Positions 1-7,862 of a stretch of 64,000 nucleotides of DNA are shown piece after piece. A program made the translations under genes and the position numbers. Source of the stretch: Verrucomicrobiia bacterium (lineage in GTDB: Bacteria; Verrucomicrobiota; Verrucomicrobiia; Verrucomicrobiales; DEV007); assembly GCA_030425385.1 (NCBI GenBank), contig JAUIAH010000009.1, forward strand, positions 124,001 to 188,000, read 5' to 3'. The notes beneath the pieces were generated by a model that was not told the DNA's origin, did not search any database, and saw nothing but the letters and a program-made list of their open reading frames with translations. Positions within the stretch are counted from its first letter, which is position 1; each line of letters begins with the position of its first letter.

Positions 1-199
1 GCCCAGTGAAGAAGAGACGGCATTGTTAGAACGCGAACTGGCGCGCAATCGGGAATACTACCACAAGCACCCATCCGAGGCGACTCAGTATGTGAACCAG
101 ACCTGGCTGGAAACAACCGTTCCCGCGACCGAACTCGCCTCCTACACCTTGCTTGCAAGCATGGTCTTGAATCTTGACGAAGCCATGACCCATGAATGA
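1..199 (+). CDS. DUF1553 (PSD1-type) protein, C-terminal end only
   Basis: This is the 3' end of a gene that starts before the window. Reading from base 2, about 65 codons run to a TGA at 197-199. The last residues, with S-M-V-L-N-L-D-E-A, match the end of DUF1553 proteins, where the phrase 'L-N-x-D-E' closes the family. The complete homologue at 37193-39523 ends in A-L-L-N-L-D-E. The stop lies 5 bases past the ATG of the DUF1501 gene (8-base overlap), so the two genes are probably translated together, as DUF1549/DUF1553 and DUF1501 genes usually are in Planctomycetota and Verrucomicrobiota. The function of the family is not firmly known. It is thought to be exported and to work with DUF1501 on the outside of the cytoplasmic membrane. 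Confidence 0.8.
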   Translation, partial: PSEEETALLERELARNREYYHKHPSEATQYVNQTWLETTVPATELASYTLLASMVLNLDEAMTHE

Positions 200-1625
200 C
201 ACCACCGTCACTCCCCTGAGCCGACGGCTCTTTCTGCAACAAGCGGGACTGAATCTTGGAGCGATCGCGTTGGCGGATCTGTTAGCCTTAGAATCGGCTG
301 GAGGAAAGCCTCTTGAGGGGGCACTCGCCCACGTGGCCCCCAAGGCCAAGCGTGTCATCTTCCTCACGCAATCCGGTGGGCCCTCGCAGCTCGAACTCTT
401 CGATCACAAGCCCGGTTTGAGACAGTGGGCAGGCAAGGAACTCCCTGCCAGCGTCCGGCAAGGCCAGCGTCTCACGACGATGACGGCCAATCAGAAGCAG
501 CTCATCCTTCCGGGAATCACCCAGTTTCACCAGCACGGCGCGAGCGGAGCCACCGTCAGTGAATGGCTCCCACACACCGCAGCGATCGCGGATGAACTCT
601 GCTTTGTGAAATCCATGGTCACGGACCAGATCAATCACGCACCCGCCATGACGAAGTTCCTCACAGGACACCAATTGCCGGGGCGGCCGAGCTTTGGGGC
701 ATGGGCGAGTTATGGATTGGGGAGTCCCAATCACAACCTGCCAGATTACCTGGTGCTCATTTCAAGGATGAAACGTCCCAGTGATCAACCCTTGTACGAT
801 CACTACTGGGGGAGTGGCTTCCTGCCATCGCGCTACCAAGGCGTGAAATTGCGCAACGCCAAAGATCCGGTGCTCTACTTGCGAGATCCTGACGGATTGC
901 CAAGGGAGTTGCGCCGTGGGATGCTGGATGGCCTGCGGGCGCTGAATGCCCACCACCTTGAGGTGACGCACGATCCAGAGATCGCCACTCGCATTCAGCA
1001 ATATGAGATGGCATTCCGGATGCAGACAAGCATCCCGGAACTCAACGACATGCGTGACGAGCCGGAGTCCGTCTTTGAACGTTATGGACCCGACTCGCGT
1101 CGTCCTGGCAGCTATGCTGCCAACTGCATCCTGGCGCGACGATTGGCAGAGCGCGGAGTGCGTTTTATCCAACTCTTTCATCCCGATTGGGACCACCACA
1201 GCCGTCTGCCCAGCTGGTGTACGGCGCGCTGCCGCGATACCGATCAACCAAGCGCCGCGCTGATTCGTGATTTGAAAGAGCGCGGTTTGTTAGAGGATAC
1301 CTTGGTGATTTGGGGAGGCGAGTTCGGGCGTGGCGTGGCGGGGCAGGGGAAATGGGATAGCCCAGAGGCGGGACGAGATCATCATCCTCGCTGTTTCACC
1401 ATCTGGATGGCTGGCGGTGGGGTGAAGCCAGGGATCACTTATGGGGAAACCGACGCCTTTAGCTACAACGTGGCGGCGAATCCCGTGCATGTCCGCGACT
1501 TGCATGCCACGGCCCTCAGCCTCTTGGGCATGGATCACGAACGCTTCACGCACCGATTTCAGGGACTCGATTTCAAATTGACGGGCGTCGAGCCTTCCCG
1601 GGTGGTTCACGAGATCTTGGCCTGA
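192..1625 (+). CDS. DUF1501 domain protein, Tat-exported, alkaline-phosphatase fold
   Basis: A 477-residue protein of the DUF1501 family, which has the alkaline phosphatase/sulfatase fold. The N-terminus carries a twin-arginine-like leader (S-R-R-L-F-L-Q-Q near residue 11, then a hydrophobic stretch), so export through Tat is expected. Family landmarks are V-I-F-L-T-Q-S-G-G-P-S-Q near residue 55, a W-G-G-E-F-G-R block near residue 375 and a G-R-D-H-H block shortly after. These are likely metal-binding positions by analogy with the fold. The gene overlaps the preceding DUF1553 gene by 8 bases. A paralogue (39533-40933) follows a complete DUF1553 gene, so the window holds two such pairs. Its substrate cannot be read from sequence; sulfated or phosphorylated polysaccharides are often proposed. 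Start ATG at 192. Confidence 0.88.
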   Translation: MNDTTVTPLSRRLFLQQAGLNLGAIALADLLALESAGGKPLEGALAHVAPKAKRVIFLTQSGGPSQLELFDHKPGLRQWAGKELPASVRQGQRLTTMTANQKQLILPGITQFHQHGASGATVSEWLPHTAAIADELCFVKSMVTDQINHAPAMTKFLTGHQLPGRPSFGAWASYGLGSPNHNLPDYLVLISRMKRPSDQPLYDHYWGSGFLPSRYQGVKLRNAKDPVLYLRDPDGLPRELRRGMLDGLRALNAHHLEVTHDPEIATRIQQYEMAFRMQTSIPELNDMRDEPESVFERYGPDSRRPGSYAANCILARRLAERGVRFIQLFHPDWDHHSRLPSWCTARCRDTDQPSAALIRDLKERGLLEDTLVIWGGEFGRGVAGQGKWDSPEAGRDHHPRCFTIWMAGGGVKPGITYGETDAFSYNVAANPVHVRDLHATALSLLGMDHERFTHRFQGLDFKLTGVEPSRVVHEILA

Positions 1626-1759
1626 TATCTATGGAGATAATGGAAATCGGTAACGGGCGTGGTCACGAAACGATCTTTCGAGGATGCGCCGACCTTTCGC
1701 TTGCTTGCCTGGTAGGGGTGGTCTTTAAAGTTGACCGAACAATTACCACACCCACAACA

Positions 1760-2092
1760 ATGTCAGCCGAAGCAAATATCAAGAAATCAAAGGAACAACT
1801 GGAGAAGATTGGCGTGAGCGTCAATGACGCTCTGTTAGAGAAAGTCGTCAAAGGTCTCGGGATTGCCAATCAGAGCAAGGACGCTTCGCTCGTCTCGGGC
1901 ACAGATCAATCCGAATTGGATCGCGTTCGCACCAATTTCTTGGGCAAGAAGTTAGGCCTAGGCGATCAGGCCACGGATGAAGCCGTGAAAGAAGTTGTTG
2001 GCAAGCTTGCCGAGTTCAATCAGAAGCAGCGGGGTGCGGTCTACTACCTCCTCACGGAGAAGTTTGGCAAGCAAGACGTCTACGGTGTGTAA
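1760..2092 (+). CDS. DUF2853 family small protein
   Basis: A 110-residue cytoplasmic protein without signal peptide or membrane segment. The sequence matches the DUF2853 pattern: an early helix (S-K-E-Q-L-E-K), then D-A-L-L-E-K-V-V-K-G-L-G, a central N-F-L-G-K-K-L-G-L block and the closing Y-Y-L-L-T-E-K-F-G-K. The open frame extends upstream to 1631, but the extra 43 residues are unlike the family, so I place the start at the ATG at 1760. The role of DUF2853 is unknown. It stands alone on the plus strand, 134 bases after DUF1501, and is closed by a strong hairpin terminator at 2116-2148. Confidence 0.85.
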   Translation: MSAEANIKKSKEQLEKIGVSVNDALLEKVVKGLGIANQSKDASLVSGTDQSELDRVRTNFLGKKLGLGDQATDEAVKEVVGKLAEFNQKQRGAVYYLLTEKFGKQDVYGV

Positions 2093-2115
2093 GCTTAGAG
2101 CTCAGCGTATTCACG

Positions 2116-2148
2116 AAACAAGGCCACTCGTCACGAGTGGCCTTGTTT
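2116..2148 (+). terminator. Strong intrinsic terminator after DUF2853
   Basis: A perfect 15-bp stem (AAACAAGGCCACTCG at 2116-2130 paired with 2134-2148) closes on a 3-base loop. The stem starts with AAACAA and ends in TTGTTT, so it reads as a terminator in both directions. It lies between DUF2853 and the convergent PQQ-propeller gene ending at 2217 and could serve both. Confidence 0.85.
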
Positions 2149-2216
2149 GTGTTAGAGATTCTGATGCGTGGATAAATTCCTAACAAGAGTGCAAGCCAGG
2201 ATGCGCTCGGCTGATC

Positions 2217-3536
2217 TTAGCTGCCGATGCAATACAGTTTCTTGTTTGTCCGGATGAAGAGCTGATCGTGGGCGATGGCAATGGTCGAACGCGTGAATTG
2301 CGCGTCGTCTTCGCCCATCTCTGTTTGATGGATCAATTCAAAGGTGTCTGCTGCTTTCACCACAAAGACCTCGCCCTTGTGATTCATGCAATAAATCTTC
2401 CCATCCGCTGCCGTGGGAGAGGCTTCGAAGGTCGTGCGTCCCAAGCGCTCGCTCCAGACAATTTCACCTGTGGCTGGCTTCACGCAACTCAACGTAGGCC
2501 GCGGGCCATTGCCGTTCAGAATATAGAAACGTCCACCATAGTAGAGCGGCGTCGGCACGTCGGCAGTGATCGCCTTATCCTCGCTCGTCCACGCGATCGC
2601 AGAGTCATCCAATGCGCCACTGCCGCCTAATTTCACAGCGAAGATAGGCTCCTTCTTTGGAGCACATGCGAGAGCGATGCCTTCGCCCGCCACCGGGGAC
2701 GCCACCAGGCGCCAGTGCCCAATCTTCTTTGGATTCCACGTGCCCCAGCGCCAAAGCTCTTTGCCCTCGGCATCCAAATCATGGCCGCTGATGCAGTCAC
2801 CACCTGACACCACCAATTGCGTCTTCCCATCATGTTGAAAGATCATGGGCGTGGTGAAGGCCTCGCGTGACTCCGCCACCGCTTCGCTGGGACGAACGTG
2901 CCGCCACACTTTTTTCCCATTGGTGGCATCAAGTGCTAGGAGGTAACTTTCATTCTCCTTGTCCTCAAAACCACGCCCCCGCACGGCCACATCACGTTGC
3001 AACACTTGCAAATACACTTGGCCATCATAGAGCACCGGACTGGAAGAGAAGGTCCAAAGGAATGCGAAGTTCCCGTAGTCTTTCTGAATATTCCGCTTCC
3101 ATAACACCTTCCCATCGAGATCCAGCGCGATCAGATCGCCCGTCCCGTAAAACACGATCACGCGTTTCCCGTCCGTACTTGGCGTCGGTGCGGCGTAGTT
3201 GCTCCGGTCATCCTGTTGAAGGTCGGACGTCAACGTGTGTGTCCAGAGAATCTTGCCACTCTTCCGGTCGATCCCATAGGCATCAAGAGTGCCGTCACCC
3301 TTATTGGTTGAGGTGACAAACACCCGATCTTCCCACACTGCTGGTGTTGACGAGCCCGTGCCGGGCAGATCCAGCGACCACTGCACATGCTCAGTCTTCG
3401 AGAAGGAGGATGGCGCGCTGGAGCGATCGTTCGAACCATTGAAGAGTGGCCCACGGAATTGAGGCCAATTCTCACCCTGCAAGCAGGTCGCAGATAGCGT
3501 GAGACTAAAGAGGGTAGCAGCAAGCGTCGATTTCAT
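2217..3536 (-). CDS. Secreted PQQ-type beta-propeller repeat protein
   Basis: A 439-residue protein starting at the ATG at 3536. The frame extends to 3650, but M-K-S-T-L-A-A-T-L-F begins a clear signal peptide, so the shorter form is chosen. The mature protein opens with E-N-W-P-Q-F-R-G-P, the hallmark start of the PQQ-like outer-membrane/periplasmic propellers common in PVC bacteria. Repeated blade strands follow, for example D-R-K-S-G-K-I-L-W, D-L-D-G-K-V-L-W-K and K-P-A-T-G-E-I-V-W. Such proteins usually act as scaffolds; PQQ binding cannot be assumed. The gene converges on DUF2853 and starts only 11 bases beyond the truncated hsdR end, so the two border each other at a likely rearrangement boundary. 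Confidence 0.88.
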   Translation of the reverse strand: MKSTLAATLFSLTLSATCLQGENWPQFRGPLFNGSNDRSSAPSSFSKTEHVQWSLDLPGTGSSTPAVWEDRVFVTSTNKGDGTLDAYGIDRKSGKILWTHTLTSDLQQDDRSNYAAPTPSTDGKRVIVFYGTGDLIALDLDGKVLWKRNIQKDYGNFAFLWTFSSSPVLYDGQVYLQVLQRDVAVRGRGFEDKENESYLLALDATNGKKVWRHVRPSEAVAESREAFTTPMIFQHDGKTQLVVSGGDCISGHDLDAEGKELWRWGTWNPKKIGHWRLVASPVAGEGIALACAPKKEPIFAVKLGGSGALDDSAIAWTSEDKAITADVPTPLYYGGRFYILNGNGPRPTLSCVKPATGEIVWSERLGRTTFEASPTAADGKIYCMNHKGEVFVVKAADTFELIHQTEMGEDDAQFTRSTIAIAHDQLFIRTNKKLYCIGS

Positions 3537-3547
3537 TGCCCACGAGC

Positions 3548-6181
3548 CTACGGAGGGCCAAACAAGCATGTCAAGATTTCCCAAGTGGCTACTAGCAGAA
3601 TCATGCAGCGAAGAATGACGTAGAAAGTTTTCTGGGACCACAGAATCCACTGCGCGCCTGTCATGCGCGGGACCACGATGGGCATGTCCTCTCGCACGGT
3701 GAGGACCTCATCCTGCAACGCCGTGTAGACCACTTTCCGCCTCTTCTTGTCCAAGAACGGCACGAGGCCCCTCAAGCGTTCGCGCATCTCTTCCAGCAAG
3801 GGAAGCGTCATGCCTTCCCAGAACGTCACTTCCAGGATGGCCACCAGATACGCGAGCTCCTCGCGGACGTCCGGGACGTTTGCCTTCTCTTCTAACATGC
3901 TTGCGATCTCCACGACACGCTGACGGCCCTTCTCGAACGTATTCGCATCGCCTGTGGCCAAGGCAAGCTGCATGCGGAGAGCGGTCAGATCGAAGAGTCT
4001 CGATTCAAGATCGTCCGTTGGGACCGCGCTGGGGAGATCCGCAATGACATGGCTGAGCGTCTCCGCATCTTCGTCCGAGAGAGTGACCCAGCTCGCTTCT
4101 TTCTGAAAGCGCTCCACGACTTCGAGGCGCATGCGCACGATGAAGTTCTCAGGGTTCATGCCCTGAACTTCTTGGCGCAAATGAGACACCAACTTCTGCT
4201 GGAGCACGGTCTCGCCATCGTCGTCTCCGGAACGAGCACTGTTCTGAAGATGCACCGCCAACTGCACCCGCGAGCGGAAGAGACGCGTGCTCAAGGAAGC
4301 GCTTCCTCCACCTTCGATCCCCTGCGGGTTCTCTTTGAAGAAATCGAAGTTCCCGCAGAAATCAAAGATGCGGAAATCTCGTTTGTCCTCGCCTGGGCCA
4401 TACAGATTCTCGCAAAGACGGGTCCCGCGTCCGATCATCTGCCAGAATTTGATCCTCGAGTACACCGGTTTGAAGAACACCAGATTCACCACCTCAGGCA
4501 CATCGATTCCCGTGTCGAGCATGTCCACGGATATGGCAATGTGAGGAGCCTTGTCCTTCACCGAGAAGTCATCAATCAAGCTTTGAGGATACGTCGCCTG
4601 GTTATCGATGACCCTGGCGAAATGGCCGCAATGCTCGGGGTAGTGGTGATTGAATCGTTCTTCGATGAAGACCGCATGATCGTGGTTCCGGGCAAAGATG
4701 ATGGTCTTGCCCAGGCGATCACCTCCCGCGACTTTGTGACCCTGCTCCATCAACCGCTGGAGGACCTTGTCCACCGTGTCCGTGTTGAAGAGCCAATTGT
4801 TGACCGCCGCCGCATGGACGCGATCCGGCTTCGGTTCGGTCGGATCATCACTCCATTCCACACTTTCCCAGGCGTCTTTCTCCTCATCACTGAGATCATT
4901 GTACTCGATTCCCTTGCGTGGAAACTTCATGTCGACCTGCTCCACTCGCGGCGGCACGAGGAAGCCGTCGCGGACCGCCGTCTCAAGTTCATAGGCGTCC
5001 GTCGGTACACCGGGTTCGAGGTCGAATAGCTCGTAGGTGTTCTTGTCCACCTGATCACGTGGCGTTGCCGTGAGACCGATGAGCAAGGAGTCGAAGTAGT
5101 CAAAGATCGCTTGGTACTTCTGATAGACGGAACGGTGCGCTTCATCGATCGCGACCAGGTCAAAGTGCCCGACACCAAATCGCGAGACCCCACCACTCGT
5201 CTCATCAATCAGCCCCATCATCGTGGGATAGGTCGACACGTAGACGCGTCCTTCCTTGCCTTTCTCCGTGACCAAATTCACGGGGCTCGCATCAGGGAGA
5301 TGCTTCTTGAAGGCATTGGCCGCCTGGTTGACCAAAGAAATGCGATCCGCAAGGAAGAGCACCCGCTTCGCCCAGTTCGCGCGCTGCAACACATCCACCA
5401 GGGCGATGGCCGTCCTCGTCTTGCCCGTGCCCGTCGCCATCACGAGCAAGCCCTTTCGCTGCCCTTGAGTGAATGACTCAAAGAGCGATCCCAACGCCCG
5501 CTTCTGGTAGTAGCGTTCCACAATCGCTTCATTGATCATCGGCACCTCGATCGGCTTGCGCGTCTCTCGACGAGTGATCAGACGCTGGAGCTCTTCCTTC
5601 TTGTAGAAGCCTGCCACCTGGCGCTCTGGGTAGTTCAAGTCATCCCATAGCCACGTCTCATAGCCATTGGTGTAGAAGATCAACGGGCGCCTGCCATGCA
5701 TCTTCTCCAAGCAATCGGCGTAGAGCTTGGCCTGTTGCTTTCCCTTTCGTGGGTCGGCCGTCGTCCGCTTGGCCTCGACGACTGCTAGTGGCAAGCCATC
5801 GTCATCCCAGAGCACGTAATCGATGTAGCCATCGCCCGAGCCATTGGGCACGCCCGTGACCTTGTATTCTAAGTCATGCGGCCCATCGAGGGGCCACCCC
5901 GCGCGCTTGAGATCCACATCGATGAGGTACTTCCGTGTCTCTGCTTCGGCATAATCATGAACATCTTCCTTCTTCTCATTCTCCGCCTTGATGGCCGCCA
6001 GCTCTTCTTGGACAGCTCGCAACTGTTCATCCACCGCATCCTTCTCTTGCTGTCGTTGCAAGGCCTCCTTGTTCTGCGCTTCGATCTGCTTCTCCAAGGC
6101 CTCCAACTGCTTGGCCGAGACTGGATCCGCCGCTTTGTCAGGACGCGGCACCTTCTTCTGATCCCAGGATTTCTGTTTCAA
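3548..6181 (-). CDS. hsdR: Type I restriction enzyme R subunit, 3'-truncated
   Basis: The DNA-translocating and cleaving subunit of a type I restriction system. From the TTG at 6181 it encodes 877 residues. A coiled coil (about 15-75) leads into the HSDR_N nuclease domain with the V-V-E-A-K-R catalytic motif near 136. Walker A (T-G-T-G-K-T) lies near 251, a D-E-A-H box near 345 and helicase motif VI (Q-M-I-G-R-G-T-R-L) further on, followed by part of the EcoEI_R_C region. The TTG overlaps the upstream stop in a TTGA arrangement, which suggests translational coupling; a TTG at 6241 is an alternative. The last 35 or so residues look like random read-through, and the roughly 170 residues that normally end this family are absent. 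Many relatives also have an N-terminal DUF4145 domain not seen here. With hsdS destroyed, this subunit is probably inactive. Confidence 0.85.
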   Translation of the reverse strand: MKQKSWDQKKVPRPDKAADPVSAKQLEALEKQIEAQNKEALQRQQEKDAVDEQLRAVQEELAAIKAENEKKEDVHDYAEAETRKYLIDVDLKRAGWPLDGPHDLEYKVTGVPNGSGDGYIDYVLWDDDGLPLAVVEAKRTTADPRKGKQQAKLYADCLEKMHGRRPLIFYTNGYETWLWDDLNYPERQVAGFYKKEELQRLITRRETRKPIEVPMINEAIVERYYQKRALGSLFESFTQGQRKGLLVMATGTGKTRTAIALVDVLQRANWAKRVLFLADRISLVNQAANAFKKHLPDASPVNLVTEKGKEGRVYVSTYPTMMGLIDETSGGVSRFGVGHFDLVAIDEAHRSVYQKYQAIFDYFDSLLIGLTATPRDQVDKNTYELFDLEPGVPTDAYELETAVRDGFLVPPRVEQVDMKFPRKGIEYNDLSDEEKDAWESVEWSDDPTEPKPDRVHAAAVNNWLFNTDTVDKVLQRLMEQGHKVAGGDRLGKTIIFARNHDHAVFIEERFNHHYPEHCGHFARVIDNQATYPQSLIDDFSVKDKAPHIAISVDMLDTGIDVPEVVNLVFFKPVYSRIKFWQMIGRGTRLCENLYGPGEDKRDFRIFDFCGNFDFFKENPQGIEGGGSASLSTRLFRSRVQLAVHLQNSARSGDDDGETVLQQKLVSHLRQEVQGMNPENFIVRMRLEVVERFQKEASWVTLSDEDAETLSHVIADLPSAVPTDDLESRLFDLTALRMQLALATGDANTFEKGRQRVVEIASMLEEKANVPDVREELAYLVAILEVTFWEGMTLPLLEEMRERLRGLVPFLDKKRRKVVYTALQDEVLTVREDMPIVVPRMTGAQWILWSQKTFYVILRCMILLVATWEILTCLFGPP

Positions 6182-6555
6182 GCCGATACCCGTTCCGTGT
6201 GCCGACGTTGGATGTAGCGCGCATACGCCTCTGCCAGCCAAGCGTCCAAGTCTTCCGTGACCCCAGCCCCACGTGGCCGGATGCGAATCATCCCTTCCCG
6301 AGGCACCGTTAGCGCCCGATACAAGGCCTCACCATCATCCTTCGTATGCGTCTCGATGTCATCCAAGATGCCTGTCACTTGCGCCATGCTCGCATGGAAG
6401 ATCGCAGGATCGATCTCAGGGAAGAACTGCCACAAACGCGATTCATCCGCCGCTTCTAACAGTTTGCGAAGCAGCCTGCCCTCTTCCGTGACCGCCAACA
6501 CCCCCACCATGACAAATTCACCATCTGGCGGATAAGGCATCAGCTCAATCATCAC
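6178..6555 (-). CDS. Small protein, DUF3037-like, coupled to hsdR
   Basis: A 125-residue soluble protein. The beginning (M-P-Y-P-P-D-G-E-F-V-M-V-G-V-L-A) resembles the opening strand of DUF3037 proteins, which carry a 'Y-x-P-D-x-x-x-G-E-F-V-N-V-G-V' signature; this is a pattern match by eye. The rest is rich in charged helices. Its TGA overlaps the TTG start of hsdR by 3 bases, so it is the upstream partner in a coupled pair. DUF3037 genes often occur in defence neighbourhoods, but no function is known. The start could be the ATG at 6555 or the next one at 6552. Confidence 0.6.
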   Translation of the reverse strand: MMIELMPYPPDGEFVMVGVLAVTEEGRLLRKLLEAADESRLWQFFPEIDPAIFHASMAQVTGILDDIETHTKDDGEALYRALTVPREGMIRIRPRGAGVTEDLDAWLAEAYARYIQRRHTERVSA

Positions 6556-6666
6556 TATACATAAGGCGTGTTACATCAGTGAGATGCTAACAAACCCTCC
6601 CAGAAACCTGCCGAGTTGTCAAAAGGATGGCAGTCGAATCTCGCAGAACAGCAGAGGTTCGAGCAG

Positions 6667-6753
6667 GTTGAGGAAAGGGATCTCACGGAGGCACGGAGCC
6701 CACGGAGGGCAGCTTCCGGAAGTCGCCTCTGTGAACGCCGTGCCTCCGTGAGA
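6667..6753. repeat. Inverted repeat element, copy flanking the GxxExxY gene
   Basis: A 16-nt arm (TCTCACGGAGGCACGG, 6681-6696) pairs perfectly with 6738-6753 across a 41-base spacer. The left part with its leader (6667-6709) occurs again nearly unchanged at 7216-7258, so the GxxExxY gene lies between two direct copies. Variants also occur near 7663-7694, 8130-8158 and 9770-9797. Sequences of this 'CACGGAGGCACGGAG' type are scattered in many bacterial genomes and often give spurious short ORFs. Confidence 0.8.
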
Positions 6754-6784
6754 GTCCCTCCATCGTTTCTTCTCTAGTTTGGAG

Positions 6785-7171
6785 TCAAAGGGCTCCATTG
6801 ATCGTGCGGGTGATCCCATTCTTCATCAGTTCCTCGCCGAAGTTCAGGAGATACCCCAGTTTGATACCGGAGAGTTTGAGATAGGTGAGGAGTTGTTTCT
6901 TGTGGGCGTTGTTCAGTTGCTCCACTGATTTCAGTTCGATCAACACCTTGCCTTCGACGACGAGATCGGCACGGAAGCCTTCTTCGTAGTGGTCGCCTTC
7001 AAACTCGAAATCGATGGCCAGCTGACGTTCCACCGTCAAGCCACGCTTGCTCAAGCGCCGGGCCAAGACGGCTTCATAAACAGATTCCAACAGCCCTGGG
7101 CCGAGCTTGCGGTGTATATCGATCGCCTCGGTGATGATGATGGTGCCAATGTCGTTCTCTGTGGTATTCAT
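6785..7171 (-). CDS. GxxExxY protein (PDDEXK_3 nuclease-like)
   Basis: A 128-residue protein of the GxxExxY family. The naming motif is visible as G26-L-L-E29-S-V-Y32. A nuclease-like core follows: D69 in the F-R-A-D-L strand, then E79-L-K81 in V-L-I-E-L-K-S, the D...E-x-K arrangement of the PD-(D/E)XK superfamily. No signal peptide. The family is widespread, typically 120-135 residues, and its biological role is not established. Here it sits inside the type I RM locus between DUF3037-like/hsdR and the hsdS remnants, and is bracketed by direct copies of a repeat (6667-6709 and 7216-7258). That layout suggests gene and repeat arrived, or move, together. Start ATG at 7171. Confidence 0.9.
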   Translation of the reverse strand: MNTTENDIGTIIITEAIDIHRKLGPGLLESVYEAVLARRLSKRGLTVERQLAIDFEFEGDHYEEGFRADLVVEGKVLIELKSVEQLNNAHKKQLLTYLKLSGIKLGYLLNFGEELMKNGITRTINGAL

Positions 7172-7215
7172 GTGTTTGGTGATGCGGTGTTGATTGAAGT
7201 CTCACTGAGAGAAAG

Positions 7216-7258
7216 GTTGAGGAGGGAACTCTCACGGAGGCACGGAGCCCACGGAGAG
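7216..7258. repeat. Second direct copy of the 'ACGGAGGCACGGAG' element
   Basis: The stretch GTTGAGG...CTCACGGAGGCACGGAGCCCACGGAG repeats 6667-6709 in the same orientation with a few changes. It lies 45 bases before the ATG of the GxxExxY gene, giving that gene a direct-repeat frame. No right-hand inverted arm follows this copy. Confidence 0.75.
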
Positions 7259-7385
7259 CTACTTTCGGAAGCGACAGGCCTGAAGAGCCGAGAGACCACC
7301 GCCCGCGAATCGGAGGTCGCGGACGCCAGTGGCCACGAGGGCCTCGAGACCATAGACCACTGAGCGAAACGAACGGAAGCAATCG

Positions 7386-7696
7386 GCCTGAAAGGTCGAG
7401 AGATCATAGCCCAGGGCTTCAGCCCTGGGTTTGCCCGTCCTAACAGAGGTCGCCCTGAAGGGGCGGGAGAATCGTTAGACAAACGTGAGGGTTCTCGTGC
7501 CCCTTCAGGGCACAGGCATGTGGTTGCGCTAGACCCAGGGCTGTAGTCTCTGGGACTTTCAGCCCCTGCATCGCGCGTTTGAGGAGTCGGCTGACCGTTG
7601 CCCGTCTGAATGACTCGGCCTGAAGGGGCGGGAGATCATAGCCCAGGGCTTCAGCCCTGGGATTCTCCGTGATCTCTGTGCCTCTGTGAGAGTTCA
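7386..7696. repeat. Palindromic repeat array, unit 1
   Basis: Intergenic repeat unit, repeated at 7862-8160 with an offset of about 470 bases. It contains two 9-2-9 palindromes of the form CCCAGGGCT-NN-AGCCCTGGG (7410-7429 and 7642-7661) and the palindrome GTGCCCCTTCAGGGCAC (7497-7513), joined by 'GGCCTGAAGGGGCGGGAG' links. It ends in a degraded copy of the 'CTCACGGAGGCACGG' element in reverse orientation (about 7663-7694). The same hairpin design with changed bases occurs at 23.5-24.0 kb. No credible protein is encoded. Confidence 0.8.
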
Positions 7697-7862
7697 TCAT
7701 AACTCACCATTGAACGCGCGGGATTGGAGCGAGGCAAAGAGGGTGTCCAGCTCGGCCAGATGTGCCCGCATCCGCGCCTTCTGCCGCTCAACCGATTCGA
7801 CGATGTCAGCGAAGCGGCGTTGGAGGTCGAGGGGTGGAGTGGGATCGGTAATCCGAGAAGCG
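7697..7862 (-). pseudogene. hsdS: hsdS remnant, C-terminal 55 codons
   Basis: Reading the minus strand to the TGA at 7697-7699 gives a typical end of a type I specificity subunit: P-P-L-D-L-Q-R-R-F-A, then V-E-R-Q-K-A-R-M-R-A-H and L-D-T-L-F-A-S-L-Q-S-R-A-F, finishing in N-G-E-L. This is the C-terminal conserved helix and tail of HsdS. Neither target recognition domain is present; the match stops at 7862 where repeat sequence begins. The last 20 codons are duplicated at 8161-8249. It is too short for a start codon of its own, so it is called a gene fragment. Confidence 0.85.

Noticed and set aside
4049-5029. Long antisense frame of 326 codons opposite hsdR
   Set aside because: It lies wholly inside hsdR, whose motifs are clear; the translation has no recognisable domain and is a composition side effect.
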